Positions 40,953 to 50,433 of a stretch of DNA of 64,000 nucleotides are shown here, one piece after another. The notes under the pieces were generated by a model. That model was not told where the DNA came from. It saw nothing but the letters and a program-made list of their open reading frames with translations, and did no database searches. The DNA is taken from the NCBI RefSeq assembly GCF_042680605.1, contig NZ_JBHUEE010000006.1, positions 222,763 through 286,762 of the forward strand, written 5' to 3'. The translations under genes and the position numbers were made by a program. Source of the DNA: Allobogoriella deserti. GTDB lineage: Bacteria > Actinomycetota > Actinomycetes > Actinomycetales > Actinomycetaceae. Position 1 is the first letter of the stretch. Each line of letters opens with the position of its first letter.

Positions 40953-41826
40953 GCGCGACCCCCTCGATGATGTAGCGCTGGGCGAAGATGAACAGCACGA
41001 TCACCGGCAGGCTGGTGATCACCGTGCCCGCCATCAGAGGGCCGTAGTCCGTCTGGTAGTCCGTGACGAAGGAGGCCAGGCCCACCTGGACGGTCCACAT
41101 CTCCTGGACGTTGAGCACGATGAGCGGCCACATGAAGTTGTTCCAGCCGGCCTGGAACGTCAGGATCGCCAGCACGGCGGCGCCGGCCTTGGCCAGCGGC
41201 AGGTAGACCTGCGCGAAGATCCGGAACTCGGAGGCGCCGTCGATGCGCGCGGCCTCCCCGAGCTCGGCGGGGATCGAGGAGAAGAACTGGCGCATGAAGA
41301 ACACGGCGAACGCCCCGGCCGCGCCCGGCAGGATGATCGCCCAGTAGGTGTTCAGCAGGCCGACGCCGCCCTGCCCGATCAGGTTGTTGCCGCCGGCCAA
41401 CGGAATCGCCCGCAGCACCAGGAAGCTCGGCACCATCGTCACGATCCCCGGGACCATGAGCGAGCCGAGCAGAGTGACGAACAGGGCACGCTTGCCGCGG
41501 AACTGCATCCGCGCGAACGCGTAGCCGGCGAGGGAGCCGAAGAACAGGTTCAGCACGACCCCACCGACGGCGAGGACGAGCGAGTTGAGGAAGTACCGCG
41601 CGAAGGGCACCTCGGTCATCACCCGGGTGTAGTTCTCGACCGTGACGGTGCGGGGGATGAGCTCGAGCGAGCCGGAGAGGATGTCACCGGCCGGCTTGAG
41701 CGAGGTGATCACCGTCCACAGCAACGGGAAGACGGTCAGGACCGAGACGGCGACGACGGCGATCCACCAGGCGGCCGCGGCGATCCGGCGGCGCGGCGTA
41801 CCGGTGCGGACAGCGGGCGCGCTCAT
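40936..41826 (-). CDS. ABC importer permease, MalG type
   Basis: 296 residues from ATG 41826; a longer in-frame extension would overlap the other permease wholly, so is rejected. Six spans, EAA loop EAARIDGASEFRIF, and a late VQVGLASFVTDYQTDYG typical of the family. It would pair with the MalF-type permease encoded just upstream. Overlaps that gene by four bases (ATGT/TGA arrangement). No ATPase is encoded in the locus. Confidence 0.9.
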   Translation of the reverse strand: MSAPAVRTGTPRRRIAAAAWWIAVVAVSVLTVFPLLWTVITSLKPAGDILSGSLELIPRTVTVENYTRVMTEVPFARYFLNSLVLAVGGVVLNLFFGSLAGYAFARMQFRGKRALFVTLLGSLMVPGIVTMVPSFLVLRAIPLAGGNNLIGQGGVGLLNTYWAIILPGAAGAFAVFFMRQFFSSIPAELGEAARIDGASEFRIFAQVYLPLAKAGAAVLAILTFQAGWNNFMWPLIVLNVQEMWTVQVGLASFVTDYQTDYGPLMAGTVITSLPVIVLFIFAQRYIIEGVAHVNAR

Positions 41827-42770
41827 GTGTTGTCCTTCCCGGTGACGCGGGCGTTGATGACCGCGAACACCGCGATGATCGCGAACAGCACGAAGGAGAT
41901 CGCGGACGCGTAGCCCATCTCGAGGTTCCCGAAGCCCTGCGTGTAGACGTAGTAGACGAGGGTGATCGTGGAGTTCGCCGGTCCGCCTTTGGTGAGCACG
42001 TACGCCTGGTCGAAGACCTGGAACGCGCCGATGACCAGCAGCGTCGAGACCAGAAAGGTCGTGCGGGACAGGCTCGGCAGGGTGATGTAGCGGAACTGCT
42101 GCCACCAGGTCGCGCCGTCGATGCGGGCCGCCTCGTAGAGCTGAGGCGGGATGCCCTGCAGCCCGCCCAGATAGATCATCATGTTGGTGCCGAAGCCGGC
42201 CCACACGCTCATGAGGACGATGGCCGGCATCGCCCACTGCGAGTCGTACAACCAGGCCGGCCCGTCGATGCCGAACCAGCCGAGCGCGACGTTGAGCATG
42301 CCGAACTGCGGGTTGAGCAGCCAGTACCAGATGGTGGCCGTCGCGACGGTCGAGGACACGACCGGGATGTAGAAGAAGGTCCGGAACAGGGCGGAGACCC
42401 GGACGTTGCGGTTGAGGAGCAACGCCGTCGCGAGGGCCACGACCAGTCCGAGCGGGACGAACATCAGCGTGTACCACGCCGTGTTCCGCAACGCGATGAA
42501 GAAGTACGGATCGAGGAAGAGCCGGCGGTAGTTCTCCAGTCCCAGCCACTGTGACTCACCGATGACCGAGTAGCTGGTGAAGCTCATGACCAGCGCCATC
42601 CCCGCAGGAATCACCACGAAGATCGCGAACAGCGCCATCGGCAGGGCCACGAAGGCCCACGCCCACCGTTCCTGGATGCGCCACTGCCGCGAGGGTCGGT
42701 TGCCCAGGGGTGGTGCGGAGCGCGTGCGCGCGCGTTCGCCCGGCGGTGCCGCCGGTGCTGTGGTCGTCAT
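41823..42770 (-). CDS. ABC importer permease, MalF type
   Basis: 315 residues, ATG 42770 behind GAGGAGG. Six spans after a Pro/Arg-rich cytoplasmic start. The EAA loop is EAARIDGATWWQQFRYITLP. It forms the channel with the MalG-type subunit. Located second in the operon, 50 bases behind GH125. Confidence 0.9.
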   Translation of the reverse strand: MTTTAPAAPPGERARTRSAPPLGNRPSRQWRIQERWAWAFVALPMALFAIFVVIPAGMALVMSFTSYSVIGESQWLGLENYRRLFLDPYFFIALRNTAWYTLMFVPLGLVVALATALLLNRNVRVSALFRTFFYIPVVSSTVATATIWYWLLNPQFGMLNVALGWFGIDGPAWLYDSQWAMPAIVLMSVWAGFGTNMMIYLGGLQGIPPQLYEAARIDGATWWQQFRYITLPSLSRTTFLVSTLLVIGAFQVFDQAYVLTKGGPANSTITLVYYVYTQGFGNLEMGYASAISFVLFAIIAVFAVINARVTGKDNT

Positions 42771-42820
42771 GTCCGATCACCTCCTCTGCCGATCGGCACG
42801 CCGCGTCGGTGCGGTGTGCG

Positions 42821-44182
42821 TTATGCCGTGCCACCCGGACGGGGCGCAGACCGCCCCTGCCGGGAATCGGTCGTCCCGGGAACGGGGCGGCCGAGGATGT
42901 CCAGGACGAGCTCGCAGAACATCGAGTCCGCCCAGCTGAACCACTCGCGGGTGAAGCGCTGCGGGTCGTCCACGTGGTACGACTCGCACATCCGACCGCG
43001 GCTCCGGTTCGCCGCGAGCACCTGCTCGACGACGGCGTGCTTGTCGGCCTCGTCCGTGGCGGTCAGCCCCCGGACGGCGGCGGCGATGGGCCAGACGTGC
43101 CGCGGGGGAGTGTGCGGGCTGCCGACGCCGTCGCCCGTGGCTCCGCGGGCGAAGGTCGGGTTCGCGTCGCTGAGGACGAACCGCCGCGTCGCGGCGTAGA
43201 GCGGGTCGTCCCCAGGGACGGCGCCGGTCAGCGGGAGCGAGAGCAGGCTGGGCATGTTCGCGTCGTCCATGAGGAGGTGGTGCCCGAGTCCGTCGACCTC
43301 GTAGGCGAGGATCCGCCCGTGGTCCGGGTGCTCGACGACGCCGTGCTCCAGCGTCGCGGCTTCGAGCTCGTCCGCCAGGGCCTCGGCGCGGCGGGCCAGC
43401 CCGCCGTCCTCGACCGGGCCGTCGGCGAGCTCGGCGAGGTCGCGCAGCGAGGCGACGGCGAACAGGTTGCCGGGGACGTTGTAGTGGTAGCGGCACGCGT
43501 CGTCGCTCGGGCGGAACGCGCTCCACGTCATGCCGGTCACGGCCACCGGGCTGCCGTGCCCCCCGCGCACGAGCGTGTCGGACGGCGGGCAATCGGTTCG
43601 CGCGAAGCGGTAAGGGGAGCGATTCTCGTGATCCTGCTCGGCCCGGAGCGTCTCGATGATCAGGTCGGCGCTCGCGCGGAACGCGTCGTCGAGGTGGTCG
43701 GTCCGTCCGGTGCCCGCCCAGAGCTGGTGGGCGAGCTGAAGCGGGAACGCGAGCGAGTCGACCTCGTACTTACGTTCCCAGATCCACGGGCTCATGTCCG
43801 TGTCGTCGTCCTGGTGGCCGGCGCCGTCGGCGCCTCGGTTGAACGCATTGGCGTACGGGTCGCGCAGGATCTGCCGGCTCTGTCGGCGCACCACCGCCGA
43901 GATGACGTCCGCCAGCGCGGGATCGGCGTGGGCCAGTGCGAGGTACGGACGCAGCTGTGCCGCCGAATCCCGGAGCCACATGGCCGGGATGTCGCCGGTG
44001 AGCACGAAGGCGGTGCCGTCGGCCTCCCAGCTGACGGCGTCGGTGAGCGTGCGCCGCATCGCGGCAGTGAACATCTCTGCCGCCTCGGCACCGAGTGCGG
44101 TACGGACCTCGGCGGACAGGTCGGCGAGAAGCGCCTCGTCGATCCCCGTCGGTGCTGCGCTCACCTCGCTGTGTGTGGCCAC
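42821..44182 (-). CDS. GH125 exo-alpha-1,6-mannosidase
   Basis: 453 residues from GTG 44182, 5 bases after GGAGG; a 58-codon upstream extension is rejected because it lies in the promoter. GH125 signatures: FVLTGDIPAMWLRDSAAQLR, DPYANAFNRGADG, TGMTWSAFRPSDDACRYHYN and WFSWADSMFCELVLD. The family is metal-independent and removes alpha-1,6-mannose from the end of chains. No signal peptide, so it acts inside the cell on imported oligosaccharides and on the products of cytoplasmic GH76. First gene of the mannan operon. Confidence 0.93.
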   Translation of the reverse strand: MATHSEVSAAPTGIDEALLADLSAEVRTALGAEAAEMFTAAMRRTLTDAVSWEADGTAFVLTGDIPAMWLRDSAAQLRPYLALAHADPALADVISAVVRRQSRQILRDPYANAFNRGADGAGHQDDDTDMSPWIWERKYEVDSLAFPLQLAHQLWAGTGRTDHLDDAFRASADLIIETLRAEQDHENRSPYRFARTDCPPSDTLVRGGHGSPVAVTGMTWSAFRPSDDACRYHYNVPGNLFAVASLRDLAELADGPVEDGGLARRAEALADELEAATLEHGVVEHPDHGRILAYEVDGLGHHLLMDDANMPSLLSLPLTGAVPGDDPLYAATRRFVLSDANPTFARGATGDGVGSPHTPPRHVWPIAAAVRGLTATDEADKHAVVEQVLAANRSRGRMCESYHVDDPQRFTREWFSWADSMFCELVLDILGRPVPGTTDSRQGRSAPRPGGTA

Positions 44183-44315
44183 CGGACCTCCACTAGCAGT
44201 TGAATATATCGAATGAGTGGAAAGTAGCACATGGTGGCGGGGAGGGCCGGCCCGATAGGGTCGACTGCGGCCGGCGGGCCGGCCGGCCGCGGCACGACGG
44301 AGGGGTCGGACGGAC
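44183..44315. promoter_or_regulatory. Divergent promoter region, mannan operon and gdh
   Basis: The AT-rich near-symmetric element TTGAATATATCGAA (44200-44213) lies 18 bases before GH125 and is a candidate site for the GntR/LacI regulator. On the plus strand TAGGGT (44256-44261) could be the -10 of gdh, leaving a leader of about 48 bases with GGAGGGG (44299-44305) before ATG 44316. Confidence 0.45.
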
Positions 44316-47300
44316 ATGCAGAGCACCTCGTCCACGCTCGCGGAATCGCGCAGCACCGTGCTTCGCGTCGCCGCTGAGACGGCGCCGTCGTTACCCGGCG
44401 GACCACCGCCGGACGAGGCCGAGGAACTCCTCGAGGGGTACTACCACGACGTCCTCACCGAGGACCTTCTCGCGCAGGAGCCACGTGACCTGCTCGGCGC
44501 CGCGCTCGCGCACCGCGCCGCCGCCGAGGTCCGCGCCCCGGGCGAGGCCGTGGTCAACGTGTTCACCCCGGCTCCGGACGAGCACGGCTGGTCGACCGGG
44601 CAGACGGTGGTCGAGATCGTCACGGACGACATGCCCTTCCTCGTCGACTCGGTCATCAACGAGCTCGGCCGTCAGGGCCTGACGGTCCGGCTCCTGGTGC
44701 ATCCGCAGCCGGCGGTCCGGCGCGATCTGGGCGGCCGGCTGGTGGAGATCGTCCGCGGGCGCGCCACCGCCGCCGTCGTGGGAGGCGCCGCGCAGGGCGA
44801 TCTCGTCCGCGAGTCGTGGATCCACGTCCAGGTCGCCGCCGTGACCGGTGAACGGCTCGAGCAGCTCGACGCCGGGCTGCGCCGTGTGCTCGCCGACGTC
44901 CGCGCCGCCGTCGAGGACTTCCCGCAGATGGAGGCCCGGGCCCGTGACATCTCCGCCCTGCTGCTGCAGGACCCGCCCTCCGGTGTGGACGAGGAGGACA
45001 TCCAGCAGGCCCGTCAGCTGCTCGACTGGCTCGTCGGCGGACATTTCGTCTTCCTCGGTTACCGGGAGTACCGCCTGCTGCGCGGCCGGTCCGAGGACGA
45101 GGCGAGTCTCGGCGTCGTCCCGGGGTCCGGCCTGGGCATCCTCCGCGACTCCGGCGACGCCACGGCCACGACGCTGCCGCCCGCCGTCGCCCGCAAGGCC
45201 GCCGAGCCGGATCTGGTCATCGTCACCAAGGCGAACTCGATCTCCACGGTCCACCGCAACCGTCATCTCGACTACATCGGGGTCAAGCTCTTCGACGAGC
45301 TCGGCACAGTGGTCGGTGAACAGCGGTTCCTCGGCCTGTTCACCCCGAGCGCCTACTCGGCCCCGGTCGCCCAGGTCCCGTTCGTCAACGCCAAGGTCAC
45401 CCAGGTCTTCCAGCGCACCGGGTTCTCCCGCTCCAGCCACCTCGGTAAGGACCTGCTCGCCGTCCTCAAGGCGTATCCGCGCAGTGAACTGTTCCAGGAC
45501 GACGTCGACCACATCGCCGAGGTCGCGACCGCCGTCGTGCACCTGCGGGTGCGGCCCCGGACGCGGCTGTATCTGCGGACCGACGACTACCAACGGTTCA
45601 CCTCATGTCTGGTGTACATCCCGCGGGAGCGGTACTCGGCCGAGGTCCAGCGCCGGATTCGGCGGCTGCTCGCGGACGCGCTCGGCGGGGACAGCTCGGG
45701 CCAAGGCGTGCAGGCCAACGAGATCGTCTCCGAGGAGTCCCCGCTCGCCCAGCTGCACGTCGTGGTCCGCGTCCCGCCGGGTGCCGTGGCTCCCGAGGCG
45801 GACGAGGCGGACCTGGAGCGCCGGATCATCGCCGCTGTGCGCACGTGGGAGGAGGACCTCGCCGAGTTGGCGGAGCAGCGGCTCGGCGCGGACGGTCCCG
45901 CCCTCGTCGATCACTTCACCTTCCCGGGCGGGTACAAGGAGGACTTCACCCTCGACGAGGCCGTCGACGATCTCCGGCACATCGAGGACCTGCTGCGCGC
46001 CGAACGCGATGACGGCGCGGACGCTGCGCTCGGGCTGAACCTCTACCGGCCCGGACGGGTCGCCGGCCGGGAGGTCGGTCCGGACGAGCGCCGCCTCAAG
46101 CTCTACCGGCACGGCGACCTGCCGCTCTCGGCGGTGCTGCCGATCTTCTCCGGACTCGGACTGGAGGTCGTCGACGAACGCCCCCACACCCTGGGTGAGG
46201 CCGACGGCCGCCGCGCCTACGTCTACGATTTCGGCCTGCGCGCCGCCACGGTCAGTGCGTGGGAGGGCGACCCGCAGGACGTGCGCGCCCGGCTGCAGGA
46301 GGCGTTCCGTGCCGTCTGGGACGGCCGCGCGGAGCCGGACGGGTTCAACGCGCTGGTCCTCCTCGCCGGCCTGACATGGCGGCAGGTGGTCGTGCTGCGC
46401 GCGGTGGCCGCGTACCTGCGCCAGGCGGGATCGATCTTCTCCCGCGAGTACGTCGAGACGGCGTTGCGGGAGAACCCTCAGATCGCGCGGATGCTCGTCG
46501 AGCTGTTCGAGACACGGTTCGACCCGGACGGTCCCGACGGCGTCGGCACGGGGAGTGCCCGCGGAGCGGCTGAGGAGGAGCTCGCCGAGCGGATCCGTAC
46601 CGCGCTCGACGACGTCGCCTCCCTCAACCATGACCGGATCATCAGGGCCCTCCTCGCCGTCGTGCGAGCCACCGACCGCACGAACTACTACCAGCCGCCC
46701 GGGCCGATCGACGGTGCGGCCGACCGGAGCGCCGGGCACCGTCCGACCGTCGCCCTCAAACTCGCCCCACGACGGCTCGCCCTGCTGCCGGAGCCGCGCC
46801 CGTGGGCGGAGATCTTCGTCTACGGCGTCGCCGTCGAGGGCGTCCACCTGCGGTACGGCCCCGTGGCCCGCGGCGGCCTGCGCTGGTCCGACCGCCGCGA
46901 GGACTTCCGCACCGAGGTCCTGGGCCTGGTCAAGGCCCAGGCCGTCAAGAACGCGGTGATCGTCCCGGCCGGCGCCAAGGGCGGTTTCGTCGCCAAGCAG
47001 CTGCCCGACCCGGCCGGCCCCGGCGGGCGCGAGGCCTGGTACGAGGCAGGCACCCAGGCCTACCGGTTGTTCGTCTCCTCCCTCCTCGACGTCACCGACA
47101 CCGTCGTCGACGACGCCGTCGTGCCGCCGCAGCGCCTGGTGCGTCACGATGCCGACGACCCGTACCTCGTGGTGGCGGCGGACAAGGGCACCGCCGCGTT
47201 CTCCGACGTCGCCAACGCCGTCGCCCGGGACTACGGGTTCTGGCTCGACGACGCCTTCGCCTCGGGCGGGTCGACCGGCTACGACCACAAGAAGATGGGC

Positions 47301-49277
47301 ATCACCGCCCGCGGTGCCTGGGAGGCGGTCAAGCGGCACTTCCGCGAGCTCGGTCTCGACACTCAGCGCGAGGAGTTCACCGTCGCCGGCGTCGGCGACA
47401 TGTCCGGGGATGTCTTCGGCAACGGGATGCTGCTCTCCGAGCACATCCGCCTGGTCGCCGCCTTCGATCATCGGCACATCTTCCTCGACCCGGACCCGGA
47501 CCCCGCCCGGTCCTTCGCCGAGCGGCGGCGCATGTTCGGCCTCGGCCGGTCCACCTGGGCGGACTACGACACCTCGGTCCTCTCCGAGGGGGGCGGCATC
47601 CACCCCAGGACGGCGAAGTCGGTCGAGATCACCCCGCAGGTGCGCCGGAGGCTCGGCCTGGACGAGGACGTCACCCGGCTGGCCCCCGCCGAGCTCATCC
47701 GGGCCATCCTCACGGCGCCGGTCGACCTGCTGTGGAACGGCGGCATCGGGACCTACGTCAAGGCGTCCACCGAGACCGACGAGGACATCGGTGACCGCGC
47801 CAACGACGCGGTGCGCGTGGACGGGGCGCAGCTGCGCTGCCGCGTGGTCGGTGAAGGTGGCAACCTCGGGCTGAGCCAGCTCGGTCGCATCGAGGCGGCG
47901 CAGCGCGGGGTCAAGCTCAACACCGACGCCATCGACAACTCGGCCGGGGTCGACTCCTCGGACCACGAGGTCAACCTCAAGATCCTGCTCGCGAACGCGA
48001 TCGCCGCCGGTGACCTCGACCGCGCCGACCGTGACGAGCTGCTCGCCTCGCTCACCGAGGACGTGGCGCGGCGGGTGCTGCGGCAGAACTACGAGCAGTC
48101 CGTGCTGCTGGGCAACGCCCGGACGGTCCAGCACCAGATGCTCGGCGCTCACCAGCGACTCATGCACTGGCTCGAGGAACGGGGCGACCTGGATCGTCGC
48201 CTCGAGTTCCTGCCCGACGACGCCGAGCTCGCCCGCCGCGCCGAGGGCGGGGTCGGCCTGACCTCGCCGGAGTTCGCCGTCTTCGTCGCCTACGCGAAGC
48301 TCGCGCTCAAGGCGGACCTGCTCGCCTCCGATCTCCCGGACGAACCGTGGTTCACCGCCGAGCTGCACGCGTACTTCCCCGAGGAGTTGCGCGAGCGCTT
48401 CGCCGGCGCGATGGAACGGCACCGGCTGCGGCGCGAGATCATCGCGACCCGCGTGGCGAACTCGGTCATCAATCGCGGCGGGACCACGTTCGTCTTCCGC
48501 GCGATGGAGGAGACCGGTGCGTCTTCCGCCCAGATCGCCCGCGCGTTCGTCGTCGCGCGGGAGATCTTCGGCATCGCGGAGTTCGTCCAGGCGGTCGAGG
48601 CGCTGGACAACGTGGTTGCCAGCGACACCCAGGCGCTGCTGTACCTGGAGTTCCGCCGGCTGCTCGACCGGGCCGTGCGCTGGATGGTCCAGCGGTACCC
48701 CGACGGGATCGACGTCGCCGCCGAGATCGACCGGCTCGGGCCAGCGGTCGCCCGGCTCGTCCCACAGGTGCCGGAGCTGCTGCGCGGCGACGCGCGCGTG
48801 GGCACCCAGGAACGTGCGGAGGTGCTCGTCGAGGCGGGCGTTCCAGCGGAGCTCGCGCGGCACGCCGCCGCGCTCGTCGAGCACTACGTCACGCTCGATG
48901 TCGTGGCCCTGGCTGAGCGCACCGGCTCAGGACTGGAGACGGTGGCGGGTGTGCGTGCAGCGGCGGAGGAACACTTCGGCGTCGACGTCCTGCTCACGCG
49001 CCTGGAGACGCTGCCGCGGGAGGAACGGTGGGACGCGCTCGCCCGCGCCGCCCTGCGCGACGACCTCTACGCCGTGCTCGCCGACCTGACCGCCGCCGTG
49101 CTCCAGGAGACCGACGACGACCTCGATCCGGACGAGAGGATCGCGGCGTGGGCGCGTGCGCACGCGGCGTTCACGCAGCGGGCGCGCGCCTCCGTCGACG
49201 GGGTGGCGCGGCTGGAGACCGTGGACCTCGCTCCGCTGTCGGTGGCCCTGCGAGCGCTCCGGGCAGGCGTGCGCTAA
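44316..49277 (+). CDS. gdh: NAD-specific glutamate dehydrogenase, large (180-kDa) type
   Basis: 1653 residues, the normal length for this class. The N-terminal ~700 residues hold ACT-like regulatory regions (VVEIVTDDMPFLVDSVINEL, VGGHFVFLGYREYRLL). The catalytic core starts near 845: GPVARGGLRWSDRREDFRTE, then VKNAVIVPAGAKGGFVAKQ with the substrate lysines, and FASGGSTGYDHKKMGITARG. The C-terminal third (LTSPEFAVFVAYAKLALK) is helical. It oxidises glutamate to 2-oxoglutarate and ammonia with NAD, linking nitrogen and carbon use; it is a housekeeping catabolic enzyme unrelated to the flanking mannan genes. Confidence 0.96.
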   Translation: MQSTSSTLAESRSTVLRVAAETAPSLPGGPPPDEAEELLEGYYHDVLTEDLLAQEPRDLLGAALAHRAAAEVRAPGEAVVNVFTPAPDEHGWSTGQTVVEIVTDDMPFLVDSVINELGRQGLTVRLLVHPQPAVRRDLGGRLVEIVRGRATAAVVGGAAQGDLVRESWIHVQVAAVTGERLEQLDAGLRRVLADVRAAVEDFPQMEARARDISALLLQDPPSGVDEEDIQQARQLLDWLVGGHFVFLGYREYRLLRGRSEDEASLGVVPGSGLGILRDSGDATATTLPPAVARKAAEPDLVIVTKANSISTVHRNRHLDYIGVKLFDELGTVVGEQRFLGLFTPSAYSAPVAQVPFVNAKVTQVFQRTGFSRSSHLGKDLLAVLKAYPRSELFQDDVDHIAEVATAVVHLRVRPRTRLYLRTDDYQRFTSCLVYIPRERYSAEVQRRIRRLLADALGGDSSGQGVQANEIVSEESPLAQLHVVVRVPPGAVAPEADEADLERRIIAAVRTWEEDLAELAEQRLGADGPALVDHFTFPGGYKEDFTLDEAVDDLRHIEDLLRAERDDGADAALGLNLYRPGRVAGREVGPDERRLKLYRHGDLPLSAVLPIFSGLGLEVVDERPHTLGEADGRRAYVYDFGLRAATVSAWEGDPQDVRARLQEAFRAVWDGRAEPDGFNALVLLAGLTWRQVVVLRAVAAYLRQAGSIFSREYVETALRENPQIARMLVELFETRFDPDGPDGVGTGSARGAAEEELAERIRTALDDVASLNHDRIIRALLAVVRATDRTNYYQPPGPIDGAADRSAGHRPTVALKLAPRRLALLPEPRPWAEIFVYGVAVEGVHLRYGPVARGGLRWSDRREDFRTEVLGLVKAQAVKNAVIVPAGAKGGFVAKQLPDPAGPGGREAWYEAGTQAYRLFVSSLLDVTDTVVDDAVVPPQRLVRHDADDPYLVVAADKGTAAFSDVANAVARDYGFWLDDAFASGGSTGYDHKKMGITARGAWEAVKRHFRELGLDTQREEFTVAGVGDMSGDVFGNGMLLSEHIRLVAAFDHRHIFLDPDPDPARSFAERRRMFGLGRSTWADYDTSVLSEGGGIHPRTAKSVEITPQVRRRLGLDEDVTRLAPAELIRAILTAPVDLLWNGGIGTYVKASTETDEDIGDRANDAVRVDGAQLRCRVVGEGGNLGLSQLGRIEAAQRGVKLNTDAIDNSAGVDSSDHEVNLKILLANAIAAGDLDRADRDELLASLTEDVARRVLRQNYEQSVLLGNARTVQHQMLGAHQRLMHWLEERGDLDRRLEFLPDDAELARRAEGGVGLTSPEFAVFVAYAKLALKADLLASDLPDEPWFTAELHAYFPEELRERFAGAMERHRLRREIIATRVANSVINRGGTTFVFRAMEETGASSAQIARAFVVAREIFGIAEFVQAVEALDNVVASDTQALLYLEFRRLLDRAVRWMVQRYPDGIDVAAEIDRLGPAVARLVPQVPELLRGDARVGTQERAEVLVEAGVPAELARHAAALVEHYVTLDVVALAERTGSGLETVAGVRAAAEEHFGVDVLLTRLETLPREERWDALARAALRDDLYAVLADLTAAVLQETDDDLDPDERIAAWARAHAAFTQRARASVDGVARLETVDLAPLSVALRALRAGVR

Positions 49278-49294
49278 CCGGCGGCGCACCCCAC

Positions 49295-49446
49295 CCGCCG
49301 AGAGCCGACCGCCTCACCCGCCGAGAGCGGACCGCCCCATCCGCCGAGAGCGGACGATCGGGTCATGAGCGGACGTTTGAACGTCCGCTCACGGCACAGG
49401 TTTCCGCTCTCGGCGGCTGAGCATCGGAGGGTTGGGCTCTCGGCGG
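49295..49446. repeat. Nested direct and inverted repeats of CCGCCGAGAGC after gdh
   Basis: CCGCCGAGAGC occurs three times directly at 49295, 49318 and 49341 (period 23), and twice inverted as GCTCTCGGCGG at 49406 and 49436. Between them, GAGCGGACGTT (49367-49377) pairs perfectly with AACGTCCGCTC (49380-49390) around a 2-base loop. The last direct copy extended to CCGCCGAGAGCGGA pairs with TCCGCTCTCGGCGG (49403-49416), so a nested hairpin can form. It may terminate gdh or be a dispersed repeat family. Confidence 0.88.
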
Positions 49447-49506
49447 CGGCGTGATGCGCAAGAACGGTCGGGCGGCGGGCCGGACCCACCCGCAACACTG
49501 GTCCAC

Positions 49507-50433
49507 ATGGGTTCGTCCGGACGAGATCGGCTGCGTGCGCTCCTGGACGCCGTCCTCGACGAGGAGCACCGCACACTCGAGGACATGGCCGGCGGCGCGT
49601 ACACCTCGCCGTACCACTTCAGCCGGCTGCTCTCCCGGGACACGGGTGAGGCGCCGGTGGCGATGCGGCGGCGGGTCATGCTCGAGCGCGCTGCCTGGCA
49701 GCTGCTCGGCGGAGCCAGCGTGACCGACGCGGCGTGGGACGCCGGCTACGAGTCGGTGGACGGGTTCAGCCGTGCCTTCGCCCGCGCCTATGGGCACACA
49801 CCGAGCCGCCCGGTGAGCGGGCACTGGTTACCCGCACCGAACGGCATCCACTTCCACCCACCGACATCCCTCTGGGTCGCAGCGAAGGAACGATCGATGA
49901 ACCCGCTGGCCGAGCAACTGATCGAGCACGACCTCGACGACACCCGCGACCTGCTCGAACTCGTACAGCAACTCCCGCGCGAGGAGTTCCTCGCCGAGCG
50001 ACGGCCCGGCGCCACCGTGCTCAGCTGGGACGGCCCCGAACCGACCATCCAGGCAGTGCTCGAGCGGCAGGTCGGCTCGAAGGAGACCTGGCTCGCCTCG
50101 ATCGAAGGGCTCGACGAGCCGGACCGGGACCACGCCGCCGACGCCGACGCGCTGCTGCGCCGCCACGACGCCGTCGCACCGCGGTGGCTGGCCGCCGTGC
50201 GGGACATCGACCGCCGTGGTGGCTGGGACGACCGCTTGATCGACGCCCTGTGCGATCCGCCGGAGAGCTTCGTGATGAGCAGCGTCATCGCCCATGTGCT
50301 CACCTACGCCGCGCACCGACGTCAGACGGTGCGGCTCATGCTGCGGGAGGCCGGGTACGACGTCGATCACGGCGACCCCATCGAATGGTTCCGCCGCCGC
50401 CGCGGTGACATCCCCGGAGAGGAGATCCGATGA
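49507..50433 (+). CDS. AraC-type helix-turn-helix fused to a DinB-like domain
   Basis: 308 residues from ATG 49507. The N-terminal AraC DNA-binding domain (~1-100) reads LEDMAGGAYTSPYHFSRLLS and VTDAAWDAGYESVDGFSRAF. After a linker the C-terminal part (from MNPLAEQLIEHDLDDTRDLL) is a DinB four-helix bundle; EPTIQAVLERQVGSKETWLA and VIAHVLTYAAHRRQTVRLML carry its conserved residues. DinB domains often bind metal and thiols such as mycothiol. A regulator sensing a thiol adduct is plausible but unproven. Overlaps the DHFR-like gene by four bases. Confidence 0.85.
   Translation: MGSSGRDRLRALLDAVLDEEHRTLEDMAGGAYTSPYHFSRLLSRDTGEAPVAMRRRVMLERAAWQLLGGASVTDAAWDAGYESVDGFSRAFARAYGHTPSRPVSGHWLPAPNGIHFHPPTSLWVAAKERSMNPLAEQLIEHDLDDTRDLLELVQQLPREEFLAERRPGATVLSWDGPEPTIQAVLERQVGSKETWLASIEGLDEPDRDHAADADALLRRHDAVAPRWLAAVRDIDRRGGWDDRLIDALCDPPESFVMSSVIAHVLTYAAHRRQTVRLMLREAGYDVDHGDPIEWFRRRRGDIPGEEIR

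Noticed and set aside
45603..48884. Open frame of over 1000 codons antisense to gdh
   Set aside because: High-GC coding DNA often leaves the opposite strand open. The plus-strand frame has clear glutamate dehydrogenase motifs; the antisense product is Arg/Gly/Val-rich without any recognisable domain.
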